The notes under the pieces: model-generated
What the model was told of the DNA's origin: nothing
The model's database searches: none
The model's input: only the letters and a program-made list of their open reading frames with translations
From: Candidatus Thorarchaeota archaeon
GTDB taxonomy: Archaea; Asgardarchaeota; Thorarchaeia; Thorarchaeales; Thorarchaeaceae
Assembly: GCA_016839275.1 (NCBI GenBank)
Contig: JAEOUM010000015.1
Span: forward strand, 1 to 39,219
Direction of reading: 5' to 3'
Length of the DNA: 39,219 nucleotides
Part shown: piece after piece, positions 8,462 through 15,899 of the stretch
Layout: each line of letters opens with the position of its first letter
Position numbering within the stretch: position 1 is the first letter of the stretch
Program-made: the position numbers and the translations under genes

Positions 8462-8494
8462 AAAAATGCGCATTTTTCAACGTTGCACGGCAAC
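8462..8494. promoter_or_regulatory. Two adjacent palindromes upstream of roadblock 2
   Basis: AAAAATGCGCATTTTT (8462-8477) is a perfect 16-base palindrome. Four bases on, GTTGC-acg-GCAAC (8482-8494) is a second perfect one. A TATA-like CTAAAATA near 8510 would place them just upstream of the core promoter for the gene at 8575, the position of an activator or repressor site. Confidence 0.4.
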
Positions 8495-8574
8495 ATATCT
8501 CCACAAGTCTAAAATAGTCAACTGCGGCGTAGTTGTTGTTAGTGCACAGTCGAAAGTAGCGAGGATTCCGTACG

Positions 8575-8874
8575 GTGATTACCCAAGAAAAACTCCAATC
8601 CATCCTGTCAAACCTTAAAGCGCAGGAAGGTGTTCGTGGAGTTGTGGTGACCACCATGGAGGGTCTTCCACTAAGTAGTGATTTGGACCCCGAAACAACC
8701 GAGAGTGTCGCTGCAATCATAACCTCTCTCGTGGGTAAAGCCCTCGATGCTGTGAGGGAACTTCGAGAGGGTTCACTGTCATTCCTGACCCTTGATACAA
8801 ATAAGGGTCAGATCAACATCGCACCGGATGTGAGCGAGGGCCTAATATTGGTCGTCCTCAAAAATAATGATTGA
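8575..8874 (+). CDS. Roadblock/LC7 domain protein 2 (short)
   Basis: A 99-residue minimal roadblock module: helix KLQSILSNLKAQEGVRG, strand VVVTTMEGLPLSSDL, helix with TESVAAIITSLVGKALDAV, then strands ending LILVVLKNND with no C-terminal helix. The GLPL turn after the first strand is typical of MglB-like roadblocks. The GTG start has GAGG at 8561-8564. Its TGA is followed immediately by the roadblock 3 leader, so the two are almost certainly one transcript and may form a heterodimer (inference). Confidence 0.8.
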   Translation: MITQEKLQSILSNLKAQEGVRGVVVTTMEGLPLSSDLDPETTESVAAIITSLVGKALDAVRELREGSLSFLTLDTNKGQINIAPDVSEGLILVVLKNND

Positions 8875-8889
8875 ATGGAGTGTACTGGA

Positions 8890-9354
8890 ATGAGTGATCC
8901 AAAAGCCTTCGATAAGATACTGACCGAGATTATCCGTCAGGATAAGGGCATCAAGAAGGTCATCCTTGTAGATAAGACAGGACTTACAATTGCCAATGTT
9001 TCAAAGCTGAGCTATTACCCCGTTGATGTTGATTCAATCGGAGCCATTGCCAGTGCGGTCTTCTGTGCAAGTGAGGAGCAGGGCAAGAACCTGCAGATTG
9101 GGGAGCTAGAGATAGTCACTTCTGAATTTTCAGAGGGCAAAATCTTCGCCTCGGCCTGTGGGAAAGGTGTACTCTGCGTTGTATCAGAAGCAGAGGTAAA
9201 CATAGGTCTCATCCGGCTTGTGATGAAGAAGCAGGGTGTCCAACTTGCAGATGAGCTTGATAAGTTCTTGGCTGTAGAGCCATTATCTCCAAAGGATGCA
9301 GAACTTGACGAGGAAGACCTGAAGTCAGCTCTGGCAGAACTTGAACGAGTGTAG
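8890..9354 (+). CDS. Roadblock/LC7 domain protein 3 (with C-terminal extension)
   Basis: A 154-residue protein with a roadblock core: helix AFDKILTEIIRQDKGIKK, strand VILVDKTGLTIANVS, helix VDSIGAIASAVFCASEEQ, strands LEIVTSEFSEGKIFASACG and VLCVVSEAEVNIGLIRLVMKK. It carries an acidic tail of about 40 residues (LDEEDLKSALAELERV) not present in the other three roadblocks here, perhaps a binding segment. I chose the ATG at 8890 because GGAG lies at 8877-8880; a frame-compatible ATG at 8875 directly follows the preceding stop and lacks a site. It is coupled to roadblock 2 and probably ends at the hairpin 9381-9412. Confidence 0.8.
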   Translation: MSDPKAFDKILTEIIRQDKGIKKVILVDKTGLTIANVSKLSYYPVDVDSIGAIASAVFCASEEQGKNLQIGELEIVTSEFSEGKIFASACGKGVLCVVSEAEVNIGLIRLVMKKQGVQLADELDKFLAVEPLSPKDAELDEEDLKSALAELERV

Positions 9355-9380
9355 AACATGTCTGCATGGTGTCCCTAGCA

Positions 9381-9412
9381 GTTTCTTGCATTGTCATCTA
9401 CAATCAAGAAAC
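9381..9412. terminator. Long inverted repeat between convergent genes
   Basis: GTTTCTTG...CAAGAAAC forms the outer stem and ATTGT-catct-ACAAT the inner stem; together 13 pairs with a single bulged C and a 5-base loop. It lies between the 3' ends of rightward roadblock 3 and a leftward membrane-protein gene. It can fold on either strand, so it could end or protect both transcripts. No T run follows, so strict factor-independent termination is unproven. Confidence 0.5.
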
Positions 9413-9441
9413 GCCGCTGAATAATTAGCTGTTCGACTCTG

Positions 9442-10056
9442 TCAGATAATTTCTACGATGGGTATTCTGCAAAGATTCACATGCAGCATGATTTTGTGTC
9501 TAGCTCTTTTGACTATCCTGAGTATTCCATAGTGAATCTGTTCGTTCAAACACCACCACGGTATCTCTTTCTCGATCCACATTAGTGGCTCCTTGGGAGG
9601 CGGCATAATCATCAGAAACGCACCAGCGACTAACGCAAGAAGAGGTATCGGGATAGGGGGGAGTAAATTAACACCCGCCCCGAAGAGGTTCAGAAGGTAC
9701 ATGGAAACTGAAAACTGCAGCTCCGCCATAATACCAAGTCGGATTGTCTTCGGCGTCGTTGTAAAACCCCTGTAGCGTCTGTAGATTTGGTATATGAACG
9801 CCAACCGTAAGAAGGAAAGTGGCAGAAACATATGGAAAAACCAAAAACCGCCCATAGGCACGCTTGGGGACCATAATGGCATTATCCATGTCATCGCAAA
9901 AACATAGACATTAATTCTAGTAGGATAATAACCAACGTCGTAACCAAAGGAAACGCTGAGTGCCTGCGGTGTAAACAATGCGACTAGGCTGAGAATTGTG
10001 CCGACAATTGCTAGCCTTAAGGTCCCCTGTTCGACTGAGGGCTTGAAGTTTCTCAT
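9442..10056 (-). CDS. Multi-pass membrane protein, paralogue family member 1
   Basis: A 204-residue protein with about four or five hydrophobic segments (roughly 14-36, 45-65, 68-88, 108-128, 130-150) and a charged C-terminal tail. I do not recognise the family. Its middle and end closely resemble the proteins at 23744 and 24655: an RY(R)G-x-TxxKTI-type loop, a helix ending in AEL, the motif PIPIPLLALVAGAFLMIM, then PPPKEPLMWIEKE. It sits inside the roadblock/GTPase island but points left. The start follows from an ATG giving MRNFKPSVEQG; a TATA-like sequence and palindrome lie 55-75 bases upstream. Confidence 0.75.
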   Translation of the reverse strand: MRNFKPSVEQGTLRLAIVGTILSLVALFTPQALSVSFGYDVGYYPTRINVYVFAMTWIMPLWSPSVPMGGFWFFHMFLPLSFLRLAFIYQIYRRYRGFTTTPKTIRLGIMAELQFSVSMYLLNLFGAGVNLLPPIPIPLLALVAGAFLMIMPPPKEPLMWIEKEIPWWCLNEQIHYGILRIVKRARHKIMLHVNLCRIPIVEII

Positions 10057-10108
10057 CGGATTCTCATACTCTTTTAATCAGGCATGATTCATCTACTTTG
10101 GATATTGA

Positions 10109-10131
10109 GTGCTCATAAGCACATATACTTA
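10109..10131 (-). promoter_or_regulatory. TATA-like element with adjacent palindrome
   Basis: On the minus strand AAGTATATG (10123-10131) resembles a TATA box for the membrane-protein gene starting at 10056. Directly downstream of it lies the perfect palindrome GTGCT-cata-AGCAC (10109-10122), where a repressor would block transcription. Confidence 0.35.
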
Positions 10132-10178
10132 TTTTCGTACCTAGAATACAGCAACTCTGGTGTTAATCACGCGATTCA

Positions 10179-10304
10179 GTGAAGATCTACATCAAGGCAA
10201 GGGAGTTACACAGGATGATGAAGGGAGTCCCGAAGGACTATGCCAGGCGAGGGATTGAACTGATTACAAGGAAGATACGAGAGATTCAGATTTCACTACA
10301 GTAA
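10179..10304 (+). CDS. Possible small basic protein, 41 residues
   Basis: A GTG-started frame of 41 codons reads VKIYIKARELHRMMKGVPKD and continues with ARRGIELITRKIREIQ to a TAA at 10304. The composition is protein-like (basic, amphipathic, alternating Ile with Arg/Lys) and no ATG begins the frame, only an internal MM. No convincing ribosome binding site precedes it. It lies in the 399-base stretch between the membrane gene and the GTPase gene, which otherwise holds only promoter-like sequence. It may be a real small gene, a remnant, or chance. Confidence 0.25.
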   Translation: MKIYIKARELHRMMKGVPKDYARRGIELITRKIREIQISLQ

Positions 10305-10402
10305 AGTCTATTTAATGGGGCTCAGAAGTAGCAGTTCAGACGCGAAGTGCTTATTACATAGTCTAAAAAGAGAAACAATACTAGCAATCCAATATAGTGA
10401 TT

Positions 10403-10410
10403 GATATAAA
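10403..10410 (+). promoter_or_regulatory. TATA box of the MglA-like GTPase gene
   Basis: GATATAAA lies 46 bases before the ATG at 10456, giving a likely transcription start near 10433 and a short leader. The AAGGAG at 10448-10453 is only two bases from the ATG, an unusually tight spacing. Confidence 0.4.
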
Positions 10411-10455
10411 TGCCAACGAAATGGCGCCTCTCAGGAATAATAAAACAAAGGAGCG

Positions 10456-11028
10456 ATGTTCAAAGTGCGCAAGGATGATAAAGGTAGAATTCATCTGAAG
10501 TTGGTCTTCTATGGTCCATCGCTTGGTGGAAAGACCACAGCGCTACGTTGGCTCTATGGAAAGGTGGAAGGGCTCCAAAAGGGCGAGTTTACAGCCATAG
10601 AGGATGAGACAAATCGCACTCTGTTTTTTGACTACGTTCCCATGTCCGCGGGGGGGCGAGTCTTGTTTGATGTTTTCACAGTGGCCGGACAAAAACGTCA
10701 CCGCCACCAGAGAAAGGTGGTTCTACAGGGCACTGATGGAATACTCTTCGTGGCTGACTCGTCTCCAGATCAACGCGATGAGAACACAGAGAGTTTCGAA
10801 GAGTTGAAGCTGTTTCTGGGCGACGCTCTTGGGCGTGAGATACCCATAGTGGTCATGCTCAACAAGAGAGATCTGCCCAATAGAATGTCGCGTGAAGAGA
10901 TGCTCGACTTACTCGGTCTTGGAGGTAATGTTCCCATTTATGAAACAATTGCAGTACAGGGTGTAGGAGTTAAAAGGGCGTTTCAAGCAATAGCGCGAGA
11001 GGTCATACTCAAAAGGATGTACAAATGA
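10456..11028 (+). CDS. MglA-like Ras-superfamily small GTPase
   Basis: The 190-residue protein is a single small G domain. The P-loop is GPSLGGKTT (20-28). ETNRTLFFDYVP (51-62) matches the switch I region of the MglA family. The G3 motif is TVAGQ (75-79), where the usual Asp of DxxGQ is Thr, as in MglA (TVPGQ). G4 is NKRD (136-139), and ETIAVQGVGV near the end stands for G5. MglA is the bacterial polarity switch controlled by the roadblock protein MglB, and a roadblock gene starts only 17 bases after this stop, so the pair may act as switch and regulator. The basic C-terminus ILKRMYK has no prenylation motif; membrane contact would need a partner. An Arf/Sar1-like role beside the Sec23/24-like protein is possible but sequence places it nearer MglA than Sar1. 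Confidence 0.85.
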   Translation: MFKVRKDDKGRIHLKLVFYGPSLGGKTTALRWLYGKVEGLQKGEFTAIEDETNRTLFFDYVPMSAGGRVLFDVFTVAGQKRHRHQRKVVLQGTDGILFVADSSPDQRDENTESFEELKLFLGDALGREIPIVVMLNKRDLPNRMSREEMLDLLGLGGNVPIYETIAVQGVGVKRAFQAIAREVILKRMYK

Positions 11029-11045
11029 AATACAGGTGAAACAAG

Positions 11046-11417
11046 ATGGGAGAGTCTCGTGAAAATACACTCGAAGGAGTTCTAAACGAACTACAGGGAA
11101 GTATTCCTGAGATTGAAGCATGCGCCATTGTGAGTGTTGAAGGACTCCCAATAGTTTCAGCTCTTCCAACAGACGTAGATGAGGCAAAAGTCGCTGCCAT
11201 GACCGCGGCTATGTTAACCCTTGGTGAGAAAGCCTCCATAGAACTTGGAAAGGGCAATCTTGAGCAGGTCAACATCAAGGGCGTCGATGGCTGGTTGCTC
11301 GTGATACAGGCTGGGATGAACGCATGTCTAACTGTTTCAACTACCGCCAATGCAAAACTCGGGCTCATATTTCTAGATATGAAGAGAGCTGCTGAAAAGA
11401 TTGCTCAGATGATTTAG
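11046..11417 (+). CDS. Roadblock/LC7 domain protein 4
   Basis: A 123-residue roadblock protein: helix LEGVLNELQGSIPEIEA, strand CAIVSVEGLPIVSALP, helix DEAKVAAMTAAMLTLGEKAS, strands NLEQVNIKGVDGWLLVIQAG and ACLTVSTTANAKLG, final helix LIFLDMKRAAEKIAQMI. The GLPIVSALP turn is the classic MglB-like motif. The ATG at 11046 is preceded by AGGTGA. It begins 17 bases after the GTPase stop, so the two genes are probably co-transcribed, and by analogy with MglA-MglB it is the best candidate in the window for the GTPase's regulator. Confidence 0.85.
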   Translation: MGESRENTLEGVLNELQGSIPEIEACAIVSVEGLPIVSALPTDVDEAKVAAMTAAMLTLGEKASIELGKGNLEQVNIKGVDGWLLVIQAGMNACLTVSTTANAKLGLIFLDMKRAAEKIAQMI

Positions 11418-11465
11418 GTCATTTCCTCACACAACGTCAACTCTATTAGGGGTCCCTTTTCAGAT

Positions 11466-11485
11466 ACACTCACTTCAGAGAGTGT
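11466..11485 (+). promoter_or_regulatory. Small hairpin before the TTG start of the prenyltransferase gene
   Basis: ACACTC (11466-11471) pairs with GAGTGT (11480-11485) around an 8-base loop, ending six bases before the TTG start. It covers the only purine-rich stretch (GAGAG) that could serve as ribosome binding site, so it might modulate translation or simply end the upstream transcript. Confidence 0.25.
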
Positions 11486-11491
11486 TTATCC

Positions 11492-12259
11492 TTGAACTTA
11501 GCTGGCCCTGTCTATAGACTGTACGAATATTTCTTGTATCGACAGTTAGACAAGAATCTAGCACCCAAACACGTTGGAATAATACTTGATGGTAACCGAA
11601 GATATGCTAAGAAGCATGGAATGGAAGTCCCATGGTTTGGCCATCAAAAGGGAGCCGCCAAAGTGTTGGAGGTGCTTCGTATTCTCTGGGAGGCAAATAT
11701 CAAAGTATGTACAATATACGCTTTCTCCATTGAGAATTTCCAACGAAGTAAGAATGAGGTCAATGAGATAATGGCCTTAGCCAAGGAAAAATTCAGTGAG
11801 GTTGTTGGGAATCCTGATGTTCATAAACACAAGGTCCGAATAAGTGCAATTGGTCGAGTAGATCTTCTACCCAAAGACGTTCAGAATGCAATTCATGCGG
11901 CTGAAGAAGAAACCAAGGAATATAGTGACCATATTCTCAATATAGCAATCGGGTACTCTGGAAGAGCAGAGCTTGTAGATGCTGTACGTGCTATTGGGGA
12001 AAAGATTGAGAATGGTGAGATGGCTGCAGCTGATGTCACTGAAGATGTGATTGAGGACAACCTCTACACGAGTGGTGTACCGGATCCTGATCTTATCATT
12101 AGAACCTCAGGCGAGGAGCGACTTTCTGGTTTCCTACTCTGGCAATCTGCATACTCCGAGTTATATTTTGCACAGATATACTGGCCTGCAGTTAGAAAGA
12201 TAGACATTTGGCGAGCCCTCCGTTCATATGGCACGCGCGCTCGTAGATATGGAAAATGA
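11492..12259 (+). CDS. uppS: cis-Prenyltransferase (polyprenyl diphosphate synthase, UppS type)
   Basis: This enzyme adds isopentenyl diphosphate units in cis to make the long polyprenyl (dolichyl) phosphate lipid carrier used for glycosylation. The 255-residue protein shows all family motifs: HVGIILDGNRRYAKK (27-41) with catalytic Asp33, GHQKGA (50-55), YAFSIENFQRS with the EV that follows, and RTSGEERLSGFLLWQSAYSE near residue 208. TTG at 11492 is the only possible start between an upstream in-frame stop (11447) and motif I. It follows roadblock 4 in the same direction with a 74-base gap. The product probably supports N-glycosylation of surface proteins such as the one at 19795. Confidence 0.95.
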   Translation: MNLAGPVYRLYEYFLYRQLDKNLAPKHVGIILDGNRRYAKKHGMEVPWFGHQKGAAKVLEVLRILWEANIKVCTIYAFSIENFQRSKNEVNEIMALAKEKFSEVVGNPDVHKHKVRISAIGRVDLLPKDVQNAIHAAEEETKEYSDHILNIAIGYSGRAELVDAVRAIGEKIENGEMAAADVTEDVIEDNLYTSGVPDPDLIIRTSGEERLSGFLLWQSAYSELYFAQIYWPAVRKIDIWRALRSYGTRARRYGK

Positions 12260-12283
12260 AATCCTATCATCTTATGACACAGT

Positions 12284-12293
12284 CTTTTATAAG
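12284..12293 (+). promoter_or_regulatory. TATA box of the gene at 12333
   Basis: CTTTTATAAG is a near-ideal archaeal TATA box. Transcription would begin about 12315, followed by GGAG (12318-12321) and the TTG start at 12333, so this gene probably has its own promoter apart from uppS. Confidence 0.45.
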
Positions 12294-12332
12294 ATAAATC
12301 AACAGGGTTCATAGACAGGAGACCACTTAGCA

Positions 12333-13529
12333 TTGGCAAGAACCCCAGTTGATCTGTATCGAGGTCTTGTTAAAGCTCGCCTTGATGACAGTATAGAATC
12401 ACAGATAACATCGGTCGTTGCCAGATTTACTGATTGCGTTTTTGCAGGTGAGAAACTATCAATTCACTTGACGAGATTTCTCAGGCTTACTACTCGATTA
12501 AATGCATATATCAACTCGAAAGACAATGTGGATCAATCTGATGTCACCCTTGCTGTTGACCTGCTGGACTATCTCACATCTACATCAAAGTGGTGGACGG
12601 TAACTCGACAGGATCCCGGCCTCGTTCTGAGACCTCCCTCTCGAGATGCACGTGGATTTATCAAATCGATCGCAGATCTCCATATGGGCGGAAACACACT
12701 CCAAAGGATTTCTGGTGCAACTGAAAAACTATCCCGGTTTCTTGAAGAACATGAGATTGGCAATCGAGAAGAGATGGAAGAACTCTGCAATAGTATGTTA
12801 TCTACCTGGGCTCTCATTAGTGCTTTTGCATGTCGAAGTCAAGGCAGAAACACCACAACCGAAGAGGATTTTGAAACTGCTTACGATGTAATCCGTATTC
12901 TTCTCTTCTATGTAGATCCTATTGATTATAAAGCATTGACTGCTGTCCGCAAGTTGGGGACTCATTCAGTTCTCCCTCTTGCTGCAGGAGTAGCCTTTTC
13001 CCCAGGCTTCGAGAAGAAGCTAAATGCATCGGTTGCCGCTAATCTTGAGAAAACTCATGGAGATTATCTTGCGGGGCTGGCTATTGCCACTTCAGGCGCC
13101 TCTCGTTCAATTCTCACAAACTCCCTGAGATTGCTTGGGCAACTTCAGGCAGTAAAACAGGAGCTTGATCGACTAGAAGAAGATCACTATGAGTCTGTAA
13201 TTCTTGGTTCTATGGATTTAATCGAGAAAGCTGGAATATCTTCTGATTTTCTTCAGGAGGAATCTTCAGCTGTTGCTTTGTTTAAGGGTCTCAAACCTGC
13301 TGAGGGGGTCGATGAACGAATTCAACTACTCGTTAGAAGATTAGAGAGCCTTATTGTCGATTCGACTGGGAATAAGGACTTTTTACTTCAATATGCTCGA
13401 TTAGTTCCGCGTATGGTGGCCTTACTCCTCCTTCTGGCAAGCAAGACAAAGGAGTCTCCGTCAGCCCCTCTTGCGGATGCTGATGTGAAACGAGGCCTGA
13501 TTCTACTCTACGCTCTGATTAGTGGCTAG
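12333..13529 (+). CDS. Unrecognised helical protein with three similar helix-D-helix segments
   Basis: I do not recognise this 398-residue protein. It appears all alpha-helical and lacks membrane segments. Three segments share one pattern: a hydrophobic helix, a loop of about ten residues, then x-x-D(V/F)-x-x-A(or G)-x-x-(L/I)(L/I). They are SKDNVDQSDVTLAVDLLDYL (about 62-81), TTEEDFETAYDVIRILLFYV (about 175-194) and PLADADVKRGLILLYALI at the C-terminus. The same pattern occurs in the lid helices of MCM/AAA+ proteins and in histone-fold proteins, but no nucleotide-binding motif is present, so it could be an adaptor or a derived DNA-replication factor; this is speculative. The start is TTG with GGAG 11 bases upstream. 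It ends one base before the convergent acyl-CoA synthetase beta gene. Confidence 0.8.
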   Translation: MARTPVDLYRGLVKARLDDSIESQITSVVARFTDCVFAGEKLSIHLTRFLRLTTRLNAYINSKDNVDQSDVTLAVDLLDYLTSTSKWWTVTRQDPGLVLRPPSRDARGFIKSIADLHMGGNTLQRISGATEKLSRFLEEHEIGNREEMEELCNSMLSTWALISAFACRSQGRNTTTEEDFETAYDVIRILLFYVDPIDYKALTAVRKLGTHSVLPLAAGVAFSPGFEKKLNASVAANLEKTHGDYLAGLAIATSGASRSILTNSLRLLGQLQAVKQELDRLEEDHYESVILGSMDLIEKAGISSDFLQEESSAVALFKGLKPAEGVDERIQLLVRRLESLIVDSTGNKDFLLQYARLVPRMVALLLLLASKTKESPSAPLADADVKRGLILLYALISG

Positions 13530-13530
13530 T

Positions 13531-14259
13531 TCATTTGTCTGGCTTGTCAATTAGAATTCTAGCATCCACCACTAGAGCCCCCTTACCTATCGCATAGACA
13601 AATGTTGGATTACAGTCGAGCTCTATAATTTCAGGATTCTCTTCAACCATTTTAGATACTGAAAGCATGATCTTTACCAAGGCGTCTACGTCTCTGGGTG
13701 CCTCTCCACGTATTCCTTCCAGAATCTTGTATGCCTTGAGCTCTTTCAACATCTCTCGTGCATCAGACTCAGTGAATGGAATCAATCTAAAGGACACATC
13801 CTTCAAGACCTCAACAAAAATGCCACCTAGTCCAGCCATCAGCGCATGACCAAATTGTGGGTCTTTTGTGACACCTACAATAATCTCGGTTCCCATATCA
13901 GCGAAGTCGGAAATGAAGACACCTCTGCTTAGGTCTACATCAATGCCTTTTTCCTGACCATACTTCTTTGCATTCTCCATAATCTCATTAAACGCGGCTC
14001 GTACCGCATCCTCGGTCTTCAGATTAATTTTGACACCGCCCGCATCAGACTTGTGCAGGATGTCCTTAGAGAGTATCTTTAGTACTACCGGAAAACCTAT
14101 GCTTTTTGCCTTGGCAACAGCCTCATCCGCAGTTGTTGCAGTGCTATAGGGAGGTATTGGGATACCATATGCTTTCATTATGTCTTTAGCTTCATGTTCG
14201 AGAACGAAAGTTCTACCTTCTTCAAGAGCTGTCTTGAAGATTTTCTTTGCTTCTTTCAT
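13531..14259 (-). CDS. acdB: ADP-forming acetate/acyl-CoA synthetase, beta subunit (ATP-grasp)
   Basis: The ADP-forming acyl-CoA synthetase converts acyl-CoA, ADP and phosphate to acid, CoA and ATP, conserving energy at the end of sugar, amino-acid or peptide fermentation in archaea. The 242-residue protein is the stand-alone beta subunit: an ATP-grasp domain with EHEAKDIMKAYGIPIPPYST (about 21-40), FPVVLKILSKDILHKSDAGG (about 56-75, with the conserved HKSD), FGHALMAGLGGIFVEVLKD and LDCNPTFVY near the end. It is 44 bases after the alpha gene in the same direction, so the two form a split-subunit operon like that of Pyrococcus. Confidence 0.93.
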   Translation of the reverse strand: MKEAKKIFKTALEEGRTFVLEHEAKDIMKAYGIPIPPYSTATTADEAVAKAKSIGFPVVLKILSKDILHKSDAGGVKINLKTEDAVRAAFNEIMENAKKYGQEKGIDVDLSRGVFISDFADMGTEIIVGVTKDPQFGHALMAGLGGIFVEVLKDVSFRLIPFTESDAREMLKELKAYKILEGIRGEAPRDVDALVKIMLSVSKMVEENPEIIELDCNPTFVYAIGKGALVVDARILIDKPDK

Positions 14260-14303
14260 CTATATCCAGACCTCGCTTAGTTTTCTGACTTTGTTCATTC
14301 CTT

Positions 14304-15770
14304 TTATGGTTTATCAGAGATTAGAGTCTTGTTGAACTTATCCCTGTATTTAATCTCCCCATACTGTGCTAACGCTTTAGCCGCTAGAGCTGCTTTTTCA
14401 CCTGTTGCATAAGTAGGTACTCCCATGAGCTCCATGATTTCTCCAGCCTTTGTAGTGAACCCACCTCCCATTGAAACCACAATGAAAGGCAATCCGGATT
14501 GACGTTGATAATTCGCTATCACATTGGTGATGTCCATTCCAAGACTTGGTGTCTGTAGAAGCATTCCTACAACGAACATATCATATTCTCCACTCGCGAT
14601 AGCCTCTTTGAACACTGCATCATATCTAGAAGCATCTGTGTCTCCCACGACATCAATAGGATTTCCTACCGCACAATACGCGGGTAGGTTCTGATGGAGT
14701 TTATTCTCAAGTTCTGCAGAAGGACTCGGTATTGCTAGATTGAGGGCTTCTAGTGCATCGGTTGTCATCACACCCAGCCCTCCTCCATTAGTAATCATGA
14801 GCACCCGATCCCCCTTGGCTGGAGGTTGCATTGCCAAGGCCTTTGCCGCATCAAACATGTGTTCGAAGTTATCAACTCTGATGACTCCTGACTGCATGTA
14901 TGCTGCATTCGCTACCTTATCTGAGCCTGCGAGGGACCCAGTATGCGAACTTGCTGCGGCTCTTGCTTTCTGACCCCTTCCAGATTTCACAACAAGTATT
15001 GGCTTATTCGGAGTCACTGTTTTTGCAGTATCAAAGAAAGAACGCCCCTTAGACTCATCATACCCTTCAGTATAGAAGCAAATCACCTGAGTTGTTGAAT
15101 CTTCAGCGAGATAGCAGAGAAGGTCATCATCATCCACATCGCATTTATTTCCGAGACTGATGAGCTTGCTAATCCCAAGACCAAGTTCGGCTGTCCAGTC
15201 TGAGATGGCTGCGGCAAAAGCGCCAGATTGAGATACTAGAGAGATGTTTGCAACATTGCTTGGCTTTGGTCTTCCACATCTATATTCAGGTAGGAAAAAA
15301 GTATCAATATGACTATGAGTGTCGACAACTCCAACACAGTTAGGACCAATCACACGAATGTCATGTTTCTTGGCAATTGCCACAACCTCGTCCTCTAGTT
15401 CGGCTCCAATCTTTCCGGTTTCTGAAAAACCTCCTGATATGATAATGGCAGCTTTGATCTTCTTCGCTGCGATATCTTCGAACACTCTAGGTGTGATTCG
15501 TGCTGGTACCGCAACGACAACGAGGTCAACCTCTTCTTCAATATCTTGTAGCGTGGGGTAGCATGGAACACCTAATACCTGGTTGTACTTTGGATTGACA
15601 GCATATACCTTTCCTGTATACTGAGGCTTGATGAAATTCTGGATTATGGCTTGTCCTACGCTATTTTGACTTGCAGATGCACCATATATTGCCACACTCT
15701 TGGCAGTGAAGAAGATATCAATCGATTTAGTTGACCCACAAGACACTGATAACACACTCTGATTGTCCAC
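14304..15770 (-). CDS. acdA: ADP-forming acetate/acyl-CoA synthetase, alpha subunit
   Basis: The alpha subunit binds CoA and carries the histidine that is phosphorylated during catalysis. The 488-residue protein has the CoA-binding Rossmann domain (SVAIYGASASQNSVGQAI, about 25-42), a succinyl-CoA-synthetase-like domain with IGPNCVGVVDT and SLVSQSGAFA, and ASSHTGSLAGSD near residue 275, whose His is the catalytic one in this family. A third flavodoxin-like domain contains MITNGGGLGVMTTDAL and VGNPIDVVGD. The GTG start gives about 17 extra residues before the usual beginning of the family, so the true start could be slightly later. It is followed by acdB. Together they suggest a fermentative or acetate-forming metabolism. 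Confidence 0.93.
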   Translation of the reverse strand: MDNQSVLSVSCGSTKSIDIFFTAKSVAIYGASASQNSVGQAIIQNFIKPQYTGKVYAVNPKYNQVLGVPCYPTLQDIEEEVDLVVVAVPARITPRVFEDIAAKKIKAAIIISGGFSETGKIGAELEDEVVAIAKKHDIRVIGPNCVGVVDTHSHIDTFFLPEYRCGRPKPSNVANISLVSQSGAFAAAISDWTAELGLGISKLISLGNKCDVDDDDLLCYLAEDSTTQVICFYTEGYDESKGRSFFDTAKTVTPNKPILVVKSGRGQKARAAASSHTGSLAGSDKVANAAYMQSGVIRVDNFEHMFDAAKALAMQPPAKGDRVLMITNGGGLGVMTTDALEALNLAIPSPSAELENKLHQNLPAYCAVGNPIDVVGDTDASRYDAVFKEAIASGEYDMFVVGMLLQTPSLGMDITNVIANYQRQSGLPFIVVSMGGGFTTKAGEIMELMGVPTYATGEKAALAAKALAQYGEIKYRDKFNKTLISDKP

Positions 15771-15899
15771 GATGATTAAGCGCTTCTTGATACGAATGAG
15801 TACTTGATTGTTACCATGTGTTCACAAGAAGAGTCCCATAGTTCCACTATATGGTAATGCTAATAGCCAATCTGAGTGTTTTCAAACTGAGGATCGGTC

